NCBI GenBank assembly: GCA_009780795.1
Contig: WQZJ01000023.1
Location: 1 to 12,849 of the forward strand
Direction: 5' to 3'
From: Methanomassiliicoccaceae archaeon
GTDB taxonomy: Archaea; Thermoplasmatota; Thermoplasmata; Methanomassiliicoccales; Methanomethylophilaceae
Length of the DNA: 12,849 bases
Numbering within the stretch: the first letter of the stretch is position 1; each line of letters begins with the position of its first letter. Positions 6,528 through 12,849 of this stretch are shown piece by piece. The position numbers and the translations under genes were made by a program. The notes beneath the pieces were generated by a model that saw nothing but the letters and a program-made list of their open reading frames with translations, did not search any database and had not been told where the DNA came from.

Positions 6528-7193
6528 ATGAGGATAGCTCAGGTCACCGGTTTCCTAGGCTCGGGGAAGACCACGTTCCTGATCAAATTGGCATCGGAAC
6601 TTACCGGAAGAGGATACAAGGTCGCAGTGATAGTGAATGATGTGGGCTACATCAACGTGGACGAGAAGGTAATGAGCTCCCACGGTCTGGCTGTCAAGGA
6701 GGTGGCGGGAGGGTGCATATGCTGTGAGGTACAGGGCACATTCACGACGACCATAATGAACATACACATGAGCCACAAGCCCGACATAGTTCTGGTGGAA
6801 CCGTCGGGAGTGGCGATACCATGGGGACTCAAGCAGGCGGTCGCCGATGCGTCCAAGAACAGCGGGCTTGAGATCATACACGCTCCCATCGTGACGTTCG
6901 TCGACTGTTCGGCCATCGAAGAACATATGGCCGTCGTCGCAAGACTCATATCAACGCAGATACGCGAAGCGGACGCGGTGATGATGAACAAGACGGACAT
7001 ATGCTCCCTTGAGGAAGTGAGGGGCTGTGAGAACACGATACTGGAGATACATCCGTCCGCGTCGGTGATGCACGGTTCCGCCGTCACCGGAAAAGGAGTG
7101 AAGGAAATGGCCGACCTGATAACCACTCAAATATCAGAAAGATACGATGAGGCGATGGAAGAGGGAATATTCAAGGAACAGTACGGAGCATGA
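6528..7193 (+). CDS. G3E-family (CobW/HypB-like) P-loop GTPase, short form
   Basis: This 221-residue cytosolic GTPase has the CobW-type signature set: Walker A GFLGSGKTT (8-16), the metal-binding GGCICC (CxCC at 63-66), EPSG (91-94) and the guanine-specificity motif NKTD (154-157). Family members couple GTP hydrolysis to insertion of cobalt, nickel or zinc into enzymes or cofactors. The usual CobW C-terminal domain is missing: typical CobW/YjiA proteins are about 320-400 residues, and this one ends soon after the GTPase fold. The next gene starts 4 bp after the stop, with an SD-like GGAG inside this gene's end, so the two are probably co-expressed and the neighbour may supply the missing part. 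In methanogens such GTPases are often linked to corrinoid or nickel enzyme maturation, which is inference here. Confidence 0.88.
   Translation: MRIAQVTGFLGSGKTTFLIKLASELTGRGYKVAVIVNDVGYINVDEKVMSSHGLAVKEVAGGCICCEVQGTFTTTIMNIHMSHKPDIVLVEPSGVAIPWGLKQAVADASKNSGLEIIHAPIVTFVDCSAIEEHMAVVARLISTQIREADAVMMNKTDICSLEEVRGCENTILEIHPSASVMHGSAVTGKGVKEMADLITTQISERYDEAMEEGIFKEQYGA
7185..7188 (+). promoter_or_regulatory. Ribosome binding site deciding the start of the Cys-rich partner gene
   Basis: GGAG lies 9 nt before ATG 7198 within the end of the GTPase gene. It supports this start over the longer frame from 7147, which would overlap the GTPase gene. Confidence 0.45.
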
Positions 7194-7197
7194 TGAT

Positions 7198-7650
7198 ATG
7201 AGGGACGTCGAACTGGACATGCACCGCTCTTTGGACGAACTCGGAAAGTTCTCCGTGACGATAAAGGTGGACACCGAACGCGACATCCCGTCCGATGAGA
7301 TATGTGCGTTACTGGAGAAGATGATGATCTCTGTGACAAAGGCGTGCTTCGACAACGGGGCGGATATGATAGGTCACGTGAAATCGTGCGCGCACAACGC
7401 CGGATGCGACGACAAGATATGTTCCGCTAACCTCACATCGTTCAAGACGGGCGTCAGAACGAACGACATGATGTGCGGAACGAATTTTAACGGCGGATAT
7501 GTGATGCTCCATGTGATAGTCCATGGATTATGGGATCCGCAGGTGATGAAAATATCTTTGACCGAGATAGAGAAACTGATGTCATCGTATGATCTTGAAT
7601 ACCGTATGATGAGGAATTCCTTCGATGCCGGGAAATGCATGAGGGAATAA
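7198..7650 (+). CDS. Small Cys-rich protein, probable partner of the G3E GTPase
   Basis: This 150-residue soluble protein is not a family I can name with confidence. It has seven Cys (36, 50, 64, 70, 75, 93, 147), several near His60 and His66, forming GHVKSCAHNAGCDDKIC at 59-75, which looks like a metal-binding segment. The surrounding pattern (amphipathic helix with GADMIGHVK, then beta strands ending in VMLHVIVHGLWD) is reminiscent of small domains found fused to or next to CobW/HypB-like GTPases. It starts 4 bp after the GTPase stop, so a joint function in metal or corrinoid handling is likely. The alternative is a redox-active disulfide protein. Start chosen by SD and by avoiding overlap. 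Confidence 0.75.
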   Translation: MRDVELDMHRSLDELGKFSVTIKVDTERDIPSDEICALLEKMMISVTKACFDNGADMIGHVKSCAHNAGCDDKICSANLTSFKTGVRTNDMMCGTNFNGGYVMLHVIVHGLWDPQVMKISLTEIEKLMSSYDLEYRMMRNSFDAGKCMRE

Positions 7651-7670
7651 GTACATCGTAACACTGTATC

Positions 7671-7682
7671 ATCGGATCCGAT
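7671..7682. repeat. 12-bp perfect palindrome
   Basis: ATCGGATCCGAT is fully self-complementary and lies about 20 bp upstream of the TATA box of the zinc-ribbon gene. It could be an operator; by length alone chance cannot be excluded. Confidence 0.3.
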
Positions 7683-7702
7683 CGTCGTAAGGGCAGGTCA
7701 GC

Positions 7703-7710
7703 TTTTTATT
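7703..7710 (+). promoter_or_regulatory. TATA box of the zinc-ribbon/YkgJ operon
   Basis: TTTTTATT is centred about 26 bp before ATG 7733, with no SD in between, again predicting a leaderless transcript. Confidence 0.5.
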
Positions 7711-7732
7711 CGAGGACGGTATTGGCGAACCC

Positions 7733-8086
7733 ATGAAATGTGCGAAATGTCATCACGATAACCCTGAGGACATAATGTTCTGCGAAAAATGCGATCATCA
7801 GCTCGGTAAGCCATTCAAACCGAAGAGCTCCGTGCCTCCGCTGTATTTGGCGGTAACGGCACTGCTGCTCGGTGTGGTCGCCGTCGTGTTCAGCCTCGTT
7901 ATCGATCAAGGTTGGTATATACCGGTCGCCGCAGGCGGTTTCGGTCTCTTCCTGAGCACCTATGCGCTCAGTATGATACGATTCTCGATGACCGATAACA
8001 AGACCGTGCCCATGATCATCACGATGACAGCGACCGGCGTATCAGTGATAGGATTTGTGATAGGCATGACGATGATCATGTCGTGA
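7733..8086 (+). CDS. Zinc-ribbon membrane protein
   Basis: This 117-residue protein begins with a short zinc ribbon: C3-x2-C6 (MKCAKC) and C17-x2-C20 (FCEKC), of the type found at the N-terminus of many archaeal membrane proteins. Three hydrophobic segments follow at about 36-57, 61-82 and 92-115, connected by short loops, so the ribbon probably lies in the cytoplasm. No catalytic motif is seen, and the function is unknown. The YkgJ-family gene starts 4 bp after the stop, so the two form an operon. The start is well supported by the TATA position and the immediate Cys motif. Confidence 0.8.
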   Translation: MKCAKCHHDNPEDIMFCEKCDHQLGKPFKPKSSVPPLYLAVTALLLGVVAVVFSLVIDQGWYIPVAAGGFGLFLSTYALSMIRFSMTDNKTVPMIITMTATGVSVIGFVIGMTMIMS

Positions 8087-8090
8087 TAGC

Positions 8091-8594
8091 ATGGCGATAT
8101 ACCGGGACAAATACATACTCGAAGGTCTGGACGAGATACCGCCTGCCATGCTGGCGGACCTCGACATCGCATACGACATATGCAAGAAGATGCACGATTC
8201 ATTCCCGTGCGAGCTGTGCGGTAAATGCTGTCATCAGGCAAACATTACTTTAATGGACAGCGACATCGAAAGGATATCCGGTACTTTGGACATGAGCAAG
8301 GATGATTTCATAACGGAACACCTCTACCAAAGGGACGGCATATGGCTTTTCAAAAAATCGGGGGCATGCAAATTCCTTGGTGACGATAAGAGATGCACGA
8401 TATGGCAGGAAAGGCCGGAGATATGCAGGGATTTCCCGTATCTGGTCTCCAAGTTCATGAGTCGCGTGTATCTCGCGTTGGTCATGGGGACGGATGCGGA
8501 TCTCTCGTACATGGAGGACGATTGGCCGTGTACCCCGAAGATAAAGGATTCGGTGGCCTCCGCAATAAAAGAGGCGCGCCGAAGGAGATCGTAG
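8091..8594 (+). CDS. YkgJ-family Cys-cluster protein (CxxCxxCC)
   Basis: This 167-residue protein has the hallmark of the zinc/iron-chelating YkgJ family (PF03692): C40-x2-C43-x2-C46-C47 (CELCGKCC), then GACKFLGDDKRCTIWQERP with C93 and C102, and C112 in PEICRDFP. These eight-Cys-type proteins are thought to bind Fe-S clusters or zinc; some members act near flagellin methylation or in electron transfer, but most are uncharacterised. An additional C147 lies in DDWPCTPK. There is no signal peptide. The start ATG follows the upstream stop by 4 bp and is probably coupled (GTGAT before it). The stop (TAG) is only 3 bp from the end of the convergent hydrolase gene. Confidence 0.88.
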   Translation: MAIYRDKYILEGLDEIPPAMLADLDIAYDICKKMHDSFPCELCGKCCHQANITLMDSDIERISGTLDMSKDDFITEHLYQRDGIWLFKKSGACKFLGDDKRCTIWQERPEICRDFPYLVSKFMSRVYLALVMGTDADLSYMEDDWPCTPKIKDSVASAIKEARRRRS

Positions 8595-8597
8595 ACG

Positions 8598-9377
8598 TTA
8601 TTCGTTCTCTTTGAAATGTTCGACCATTCTCTTGTGGTATGAGGCGGGATCGATCACATGTCCCGCGCCCGGTATCCTGTACGGTTTGCATCCCCTGATC
8701 AGCGACGTGATCTCATCGCCGATCTCCGGCGGCACCATTATGTCACTGAGGCCGTGGATGCACAGCGTTGGGACGGCTATAGCGGATATGCGCTTCCTGC
8801 TGTCATAGGCATCCACGGACCGCATCTGATCCTCGATACCATCTATCGTCGATGTGAACGGCCTCTTACCGCGGACAGTTCCTTTCTCCTCCCTTCTCTG
8901 GAAGGCCGATTCCGGAAGACACATCCCCTGGAGTGCCATCGAAAGGACGTCGATGTCCGCACCCTCTCTCACGGCGCGTATCATGGTATTCATCATATGA
9001 CTCGAACGTGCGGGGCGTCTCATATATGCGGATATCAGCGTCAATGATATGACGCGTTGAGGATGTGCCAGCGACAGTTCCTGCGCCATGCATCCCCCCA
9101 TGGACCATCCGACCACGTGCGCCTTGTAGACGGACAGGTGGTCCATCAGTGAGACGACGTCATCGGTCATATCGTCGGTGGTAAACCTTCCGTTGTATTC
9201 CGTCCTGCCGGCACCGCGGTTGTCGATCATGATAAGTCTGTAATTACTTGACAAAAGCGGGACAAGGTTATTCCAGAACGTTATATCGCCGCCGAACCCG
9301 GTGATGAGGATCACCGGCGTACCGCTACCGACGACCTCGTAGTTGATCCTCTGCCCGTTGATGTCGGCTATCGGCAT
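8598..9377 (-). CDS. Alpha/beta-fold hydrolase
   Basis: This 259-residue soluble enzyme has a complete catalytic triad: nucleophile Ser92 in GWSMGG, Asp212 in HGLSDIMVPPE and His240 in GAGHV. The oxyanion region is ITGFGGD near 25-31 and the DNRGAG strand turn is at 52-57, all typical of the Abhydrolase_1 group that includes esterases, pimeloyl-ester BioH-like and haloperoxidase-like enzymes. The cap region is about residues 120-190. Substrate cannot be inferred. It is transcribed on the opposite strand, convergent with the YkgJ gene and divergent from the ATPase gene. There is no signal peptide, so it acts in the cytoplasm. Confidence 0.9.
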   Translation of the reverse strand: MPIADINGQRINYEVVGSGTPVILITGFGGDITFWNNLVPLLSSNYRLIMIDNRGAGRTEYNGRFTTDDMTDDVVSLMDHLSVYKAHVVGWSMGGCMAQELSLAHPQRVISLTLISAYMRRPARSSHMMNTMIRAVREGADIDVLSMALQGMCLPESAFQRREEKGTVRGKRPFTSTIDGIEDQMRSVDAYDSRKRISAIAVPTLCIHGLSDIMVPPEIGDEITSLIRGCKPYRIPGAGHVIDPASYHKRMVEHFKENE

Positions 9378-9394
9378 ATTTCGGGTGATTACGG

Positions 9395-9402
9395 AATATG
9401 TA
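9395..9402 (-). promoter_or_regulatory. Possible TATA element of the hydrolase gene
   Basis: On the minus strand ACATATTC-like sequence lies about 22 bp before the start codon at 9377, with no SD following, in line with a near-leaderless transcript. The match is modest. Confidence 0.3.
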
Positions 9403-9466
9403 GAAAAAGTTGATGTCCGCTTAGCCTCCGGCGAAGCCTCAACGGTAACCTTTCGTTCGATACTTA

Positions 9467-9514
9467 CCTTAGGAAAATGCAGTGAAACCTCAATTTATTC
9501 CTTAGGAAAATGCA
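9467..9514 (+). repeat. Two exact 15-bp direct repeats, CCTTAGGAAAATGCA
   Basis: Copies at 9467-9481 and 9500-9514 are identical and start 33 bp apart (about three helical turns). Each contains the odd-centred palindrome CCT-T-AGG. The second copy ends 2 bp before the TATA-like TTAATAAAA (9517-9525), at the TFB-recognition position, so a bound protein would compete with the basal factors. The adjacent genes are the divergent hydrolase and the ATPase. Confidence 0.6.
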
Positions 9515-9516
9515 AA

Positions 9517-9525
9517 TTAATAAAA
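9517..9525 (+). promoter_or_regulatory. TATA box of the AAA/DUF4143 ATPase gene
   Basis: TTAATAAAA is about 31-35 bp before ATG 9552 and 37 bp before ATG 9558; a second AT-rich stretch, GATAAATAAAG, lies at 9528-9538. No SD precedes either start, so a short or absent leader is likely. Confidence 0.45.
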
Positions 9526-9551
9526 GAGATAAATAAAGAATATGTCGATAT

Positions 9552-10898
9552 ATGCTCATGAAAAGGACAATTTGCAAGGACCTTCTCAAATGGAAGAACA
9601 GTGACGATCGTAAGCCGTTGCTGCTGCAAGGCGTCAGACAATGCGGGAAGACATACATACTCAAGGAGTTCGGAAAGAAGAACTATGATGATGTCGCCTA
9701 CTTCACATTTGAAAGGAATCCGATCCTTCACGATCTGTTCCGGACCGACCTTGATCCGAAGAGGCTCGTCGAGGGCCTTGGCCTCATGCGCGGTAAAAAG
9801 ATAGAACCGGGGAGAACATTGCTGATATTGGACGAGATACAATTCTGTAACCGTGCCCTCACGTCCTTGAAATTCTTCTGCGAGGACGCACCTGAATACC
9901 ATGTGGCGTGTGCAGGCTCCCTGTTAGGCGTAATGCTCTCTAAGCCGTACTCATTCCCCGTAGGCAAGGTCGACAGACTGAAGATGTACCCTCTGACGTT
10001 CAAAGAGTTCCTGCTAGCGAACTCAGAGGACCTCGTGGTCGAGTATATTGATGCCAACTACCCAGCTGCAGCGATCCCTGCGCCGGTCGCCGATAAATTG
10101 ACAACATATCTGAATCAGTACTTTTTGATAGGTGGCATGCCGGCCGCGGTCGCGTCATGGATCACAAAAAAGGATATCAGAAAAATCGATGTGATACTCG
10201 ACACGATCATCAAAGACTATGCGGACGACTTTGCGAAGCATGCCTTCGAATCCCTGACAAAACTGACACTCATATGGAGTTCGATACCGGTGCAATTGGC
10301 AAGAGAGAACAAGAAATTCGTTTTCGGGCACGTCAAAGCAGGTGCGAGGTCCAAAGACCTAGAGGACGCCCTGGAATGGCTCGTGGATGCCGGACTGGTG
10401 TACAAGGTGAAAAAACTGAGTGAACCGAAGATGCCGTTGTCCATGTTCGTCGACAACACAAGCTTCAAAGTATACATGGCGGACATAGGGACACTCAGAA
10501 GGATGTCCGGGGTGCCCTCGGATTTCATATTCAGCGCGGACAAGGAATACGATGAGTTCAAAGGCGCTATCATGGAGAACTATGTTCTCAGCGAGCTTAT
10601 ATCGTCTACCGGGAACGTACCGTACTATTGGAGGTCGGACGCCACCGCGGAAGTGGATTTTGTGACGCAGATAGACGGAAAGGCGATCCCGGTGGAGGCG
10701 AAAGCAGGTAAGAATAAGTCCAAGAGTCTTGTAGAGTATGTGATCCGATACCGTCCGGATGCCGCTGTCACCACAACGCCTCGAAGGAATGTGGACGGCA
10801 CCATTAGACATATACCGCCATATCTCATCTGGAAGATAGAGAGCCGCGTCGCCGGGGACGGACCATCATTGCGAACAATGCCGTCGGGCACCGAATGA
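9552..10898 (+). CDS. AAA-type ATPase with DUF4143 (PD-(D/E)XK-like) C-terminus
   Basis: This 448-residue protein has the two-part layout of the AAA_14/DUF4143 family. The N-terminal ATPase has Walker A GVRQCGKT (27-34), Walker B LLILDEIQ (90-97) and the sensor-like CAGSLLG (120-126), followed by the LYPLTF-EFL-type block (KMYPLTFKEFL, about 144-154) typical of the family. The C-terminal DUF4143 part has E342 (MENYVLSEL), D369 (AEVDFV) and E382-x-K384 (VEAK), matching a PD-(D/E)XK nuclease-like core. Family members are abundant in archaea and anaerobes, are often gained by transfer, and their role is largely unknown. ATG 9552 and ATG 9558 are both possible starts. The promoter carries a repeat pair that may serve autoregulation. 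Length is normal for the family. Confidence 0.9.
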   Translation: MLMKRTICKDLLKWKNSDDRKPLLLQGVRQCGKTYILKEFGKKNYDDVAYFTFERNPILHDLFRTDLDPKRLVEGLGLMRGKKIEPGRTLLILDEIQFCNRALTSLKFFCEDAPEYHVACAGSLLGVMLSKPYSFPVGKVDRLKMYPLTFKEFLLANSEDLVVEYIDANYPAAAIPAPVADKLTTYLNQYFLIGGMPAAVASWITKKDIRKIDVILDTIIKDYADDFAKHAFESLTKLTLIWSSIPVQLARENKKFVFGHVKAGARSKDLEDALEWLVDAGLVYKVKKLSEPKMPLSMFVDNTSFKVYMADIGTLRRMSGVPSDFIFSADKEYDEFKGAIMENYVLSELISSTGNVPYYWRSDATAEVDFVTQIDGKAIPVEAKAGKNKSKSLVEYVIRYRPDAAVTTTPRRNVDGTIRHIPPYLIWKIESRVAGDGPSLRTMPSGTE

Positions 10899-10946
10899 TG
10901 TGTTCTTTACTCTCACATAAGTCGCTTGACACGCGCGAGCATCAAC

Positions 10947-10955
10947 AAATATTTA
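10947..10955 (+). promoter_or_regulatory. TATA box of the XRE-cupin/acyl-CoA synthetase operon
   Basis: AAATATTTA predicts a transcript start near 10976-10980, giving a short leader that holds the SD GAGG at 10981-10984, 6 nt before ATG 10991. Confidence 0.5.
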
Positions 10956-10980
10956 GATAACGGTTCACATCCGCACCTCA

Positions 10981-10984
10981 GAGG
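10981..10984 (+). promoter_or_regulatory. Ribosome binding site of the XRE-cupin gene
   Basis: GAGG (within AGAGGATAAG) is well spaced before ATG 10991; it is one of the few clear SD sites of the window. Confidence 0.5.
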
Positions 10985-10990
10985 ATAAGA

Positions 10991-11548
10991 ATGACGGCAA
11001 CAGATAAGCTGGGTAAAAGGGTTCGGACATACAGAGAGAAATTAGGTTTGACCGCAGAGGAGCTGTCAACGAATGCCGGCCTCAGTTTAAGTCTCATAAA
11101 CGACATAGAGAACGGTACGACGTACCCTCCGATAGGTTCGATGATCAAATTGTCGAGGGCGTTGGGGCAGCGCGTCGGAACGTTCATGGACGACCAGTTC
11201 GTGAAGGATCCGCTGATCGTAAGGCATGACGCAAGAAAGGAGGAGACATCATCGCACAGAGGCGCCGGCGGCCACTACCACTATTTCCCGCTGGGAAAGG
11301 GAAAGACGGACAGGCACATGGAGCCGCTGTACATCGTGATAGAGGAGGGCGAGTCCGAGGAACTGTCGTCACATGAGGGCGAGGAGTTCGTTATCGTAGT
11401 ATCGGGTGAAGTGAAGCTCGTATACGGTAAAGAGGTGCACACCCTGAAGGCCGGCGATACGGTCTATTATAATTCGCTGGTTCCGCACTTCCTCGGCTCG
11501 GCCGGCGGTCCCGCAGAGATATTCGCGATAATCTACGCACCGGTGTGA
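10991..11548 (+). CDS. XRE-family HTH transcription regulator with C-terminal cupin domain
   Basis: Of the 185 residues, about 7-62 form an XRE/HTH_3 DNA-binding domain (GKRVRTYREKLGLTAEELS, then a LSLSLINDIENG recognition helix and the PPIGSMIKLSRALG helix). Residues about 127-183 form a cupin barrel with HEGEEFVIVVSGEV (H128, E132) and the closing motif GDTVYYNSLVPH (H166), which can bind a metal or small ligand. Such MerR-like/XRE-cupin proteins sense a metabolite and regulate the neighbouring gene. Here the acyl-CoA synthetase gene starts 2 bp after the stop, so the ligand is probably tied to that enzyme's substrate or product. The operon has its own promoter. Repression or activation cannot be told. 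Confidence 0.92.
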   Translation: MTATDKLGKRVRTYREKLGLTAEELSTNAGLSLSLINDIENGTTYPPIGSMIKLSRALGQRVGTFMDDQFVKDPLIVRHDARKEETSSHRGAGGHYHYFPLGKGKTDRHMEPLYIVIEEGESEELSSHEGEEFVIVVSGEVKLVYGKEVHTLKAGDTVYYNSLVPHFLGSAGGPAEIFAIIYAPV

Positions 11549-11550
11549 AC

Positions 11551-12849
11551 ATGAAACGAAAGGAGATAACCACCGAGGAGACGCTTGGGGAGTTGCTCGA
11601 AAAGCGGGCCGCTGAATTCCCGAATGTCGATGCGCTCGTCTATGTGGACCGGGATTACAGACAGACATGGAGGGAGTTCAACGATTCGGTGAACACACTT
11701 GCCAAAGGACTTATGGCGCTGGGTGTCAAGAAGGGAGATAAACTGGCGCTGTGGGCCACTAACGTCCCTCATTGGGTGCAGATCCAGTTCGCTACTGCGA
11801 AGATTGGCGCCATACTGTTGACGATAAACACCAACTACCGTTCGGCGGAGATAAACTACATCCTCAGTCAGTCTGAGACGGAGCATCTGATGATGATCGA
11901 CGGATACCGCGACACCGACTACGTGGCGACGATATACGAGCTCATACCTGAGTTGAAAACACAGCCGCGCGAGAAGTTCCACGCCGACAAATATCCGAAC
12001 CTCAGGAACGTGATATTCCTCGGTCCGGAAAAGCGCCGCGGAATGTATTCGATCACTGAAGTGATATCTCTGTCATGTCAAACGTCCGATGAAGAGTTCG
12101 AGGAACGGAAAAAAGGCATCACATGCTACGATGTGGTGAACATGCAGTACACCTCCGGGACCACGGGGTTCCCCAAGGGCGTCATGCTGACGCATCACAA
12201 CATCGCCAACGACGGTTTCTGGATCGGAGAGAACATGAACTACTCCGAAAAGGACAGGATATGTCTTCCGGTGCCGCTGTTCCACTGCTTCGGTTGTGTC
12301 CTCGGCGTGATGGCGGCGGTGAACCACGGATGTACCATGGTGATCCTGGAACAGTACGATCCGGTGGTCGTGATGACCTCCATAGAGCAGGAACGGTGCA
12401 CATCCGTATACGGTGTTCCGACGATGTTCATCGCGGTGCTTGAGCACAAGCTGTTCAGCAAGTTCGATTACAGTTCGCTGAGGACCGGCATAATGGCCGG
12501 TTCCCCCTGTCCGATAAAGACCATGAACGACGTTGTGGAGAAGATGAACGCATCGGAACTTACGATAGTTTACGGACTGACCGAATCGTCACCCGGAATG
12601 ACGCAGACGAGATACGATGAACCGAGCCTTGAGATGAAGTGCTCGACGGTCGGTCCGGCGTTGCAGGGTGTCGAAGTGGAGATCATCGACCCTGAAACGG
12701 GGGACATATGCCCGCCCGGCGTCCCGGGAGAGTTCTGCTGCCGCGGGTACAATGTCATGAAAGGGTACTACAACATGCCCGAGGAGACCGCCAAGGCGAT
12801 CGACAAGAAAGGCTGGTTACATTCCGGGGACATAGGCATAAAGGACGAG
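11551..12849 (+). CDS. AMP-forming acyl-CoA synthetase (AMP-binding enzyme), 3' end outside window
   Basis: The 433 visible residues are the N-terminal and most of the large adenylation domain of an ANL-family enzyme, of about 550 in full. It activates a carboxylic acid with ATP to an acyl-AMP, then transfers it to coenzyme A. Visible motifs are the P-loop-like YTSGTTGFPKG (200-210), YGLTESSP (341-348) and HSGDIG with the adenylate-contacting Asp427. The N-terminal ETLGELLEKRAAEFP block is usual for fatty- or medium-chain acyl-CoA synthetases, so a fatty, branched or aromatic acid is more likely than acetate, but the chain-length determinants cannot be read. It is coupled to the XRE-cupin gene (2-bp gap, GGTG as possible SD). 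The C-terminal swing domain with the catalytic Lys is beyond the edge. Confidence 0.93.
   Translation, partial: MKRKEITTEETLGELLEKRAAEFPNVDALVYVDRDYRQTWREFNDSVNTLAKGLMALGVKKGDKLALWATNVPHWVQIQFATAKIGAILLTINTNYRSAEINYILSQSETEHLMMIDGYRDTDYVATIYELIPELKTQPREKFHADKYPNLRNVIFLGPEKRRGMYSITEVISLSCQTSDEEFEERKKGITCYDVVNMQYTSGTTGFPKGVMLTHHNIANDGFWIGENMNYSEKDRICLPVPLFHCFGCVLGVMAAVNHGCTMVILEQYDPVVVMTSIEQERCTSVYGVPTMFIAVLEHKLFSKFDYSSLRTGIMAGSPCPIKTMNDVVEKMNASELTIVYGLTESSPGMTQTRYDEPSLEMKCSTVGPALQGVEVEIIDPETGDICPPGVPGEFCCRGYNVMKGYYNMPEETAKAIDKKGWLHSGDIGIKDE

Overview
The window looks like a chromosomal segment of a methanogenic or related euryarchaeon, most likely a Methanomassiliicoccales-type member of the Thermoplasmata. 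This placement is inference from gene content and signals; no rRNA or methanogenesis marker gene is present. The supporting signals are TATA boxes about 24-28 bp before start codons (several genes appear leaderless), AUG starts with few Shine-Dalgarno sites, ATGA/TGATG start-stop overlaps, a CobW-like GTPase, an XRE-cupin regulator coupled to an acyl-CoA synthetase, and an AAA/DUF4143 ATPase.

Layout. (1) 1-1214: the C-terminal end of a polymorphic-toxin-like protein (Ala/Thr/Gly-rich linker, then an HNH/LHH-type nuclease tip), followed by its probable immunity gene. (2) 1215-1572: a gene-free stretch with a perfect hairpin and the promoter of the next operon. (3) 1573-4843: a tightly overlapping three-gene NitT/TauT-type ABC importer (permease, ATPase, substrate-binding protein with an extra C-terminal domain), closed by a GC hairpin plus T-run. 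(4) 4885-8594: a same-strand series of small metal- or cofactor-flavoured genes: radical SAM protein, SAM-dependent methyltransferase, short G3E GTPase, a Cys-rich partner protein, a zinc-ribbon membrane protein, and a YkgJ-type Cys-cluster protein. (5) 8598-9377, minus strand: an alpha/beta hydrolase. (6) 9378-9551: a divergent promoter region with two exact 15-bp direct repeats. (7) 9552-10898: an AAA ATPase with a DUF4143/PD-(D/E)XK-like C-terminus. (8) 10991-12849: an XRE-cupin regulator and an AMP-forming acyl-CoA synthetase that runs off the window.

How the genes work together. The importer is one transcription unit and should take up a small anionic or sulfonate-like solute, but the substrate cannot be read from sequence. 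The G3E GTPase and its downstream partner overlap in context and probably act together in metal or corrinoid cofactor delivery. The zinc-ribbon membrane protein and YkgJ protein are co-transcribed. The XRE-cupin protein probably senses a metabolite linked to the acyl-CoA synthetase it is coupled to. The most distinctive items are the archaeal toxin-immunity pair, the helically phased GTAAYAC repeats before the radical SAM gene, the 15-bp repeat pair abutting the TATA box of the ATPase gene, and the truncated G3E GTPase with its Cys-rich partner.
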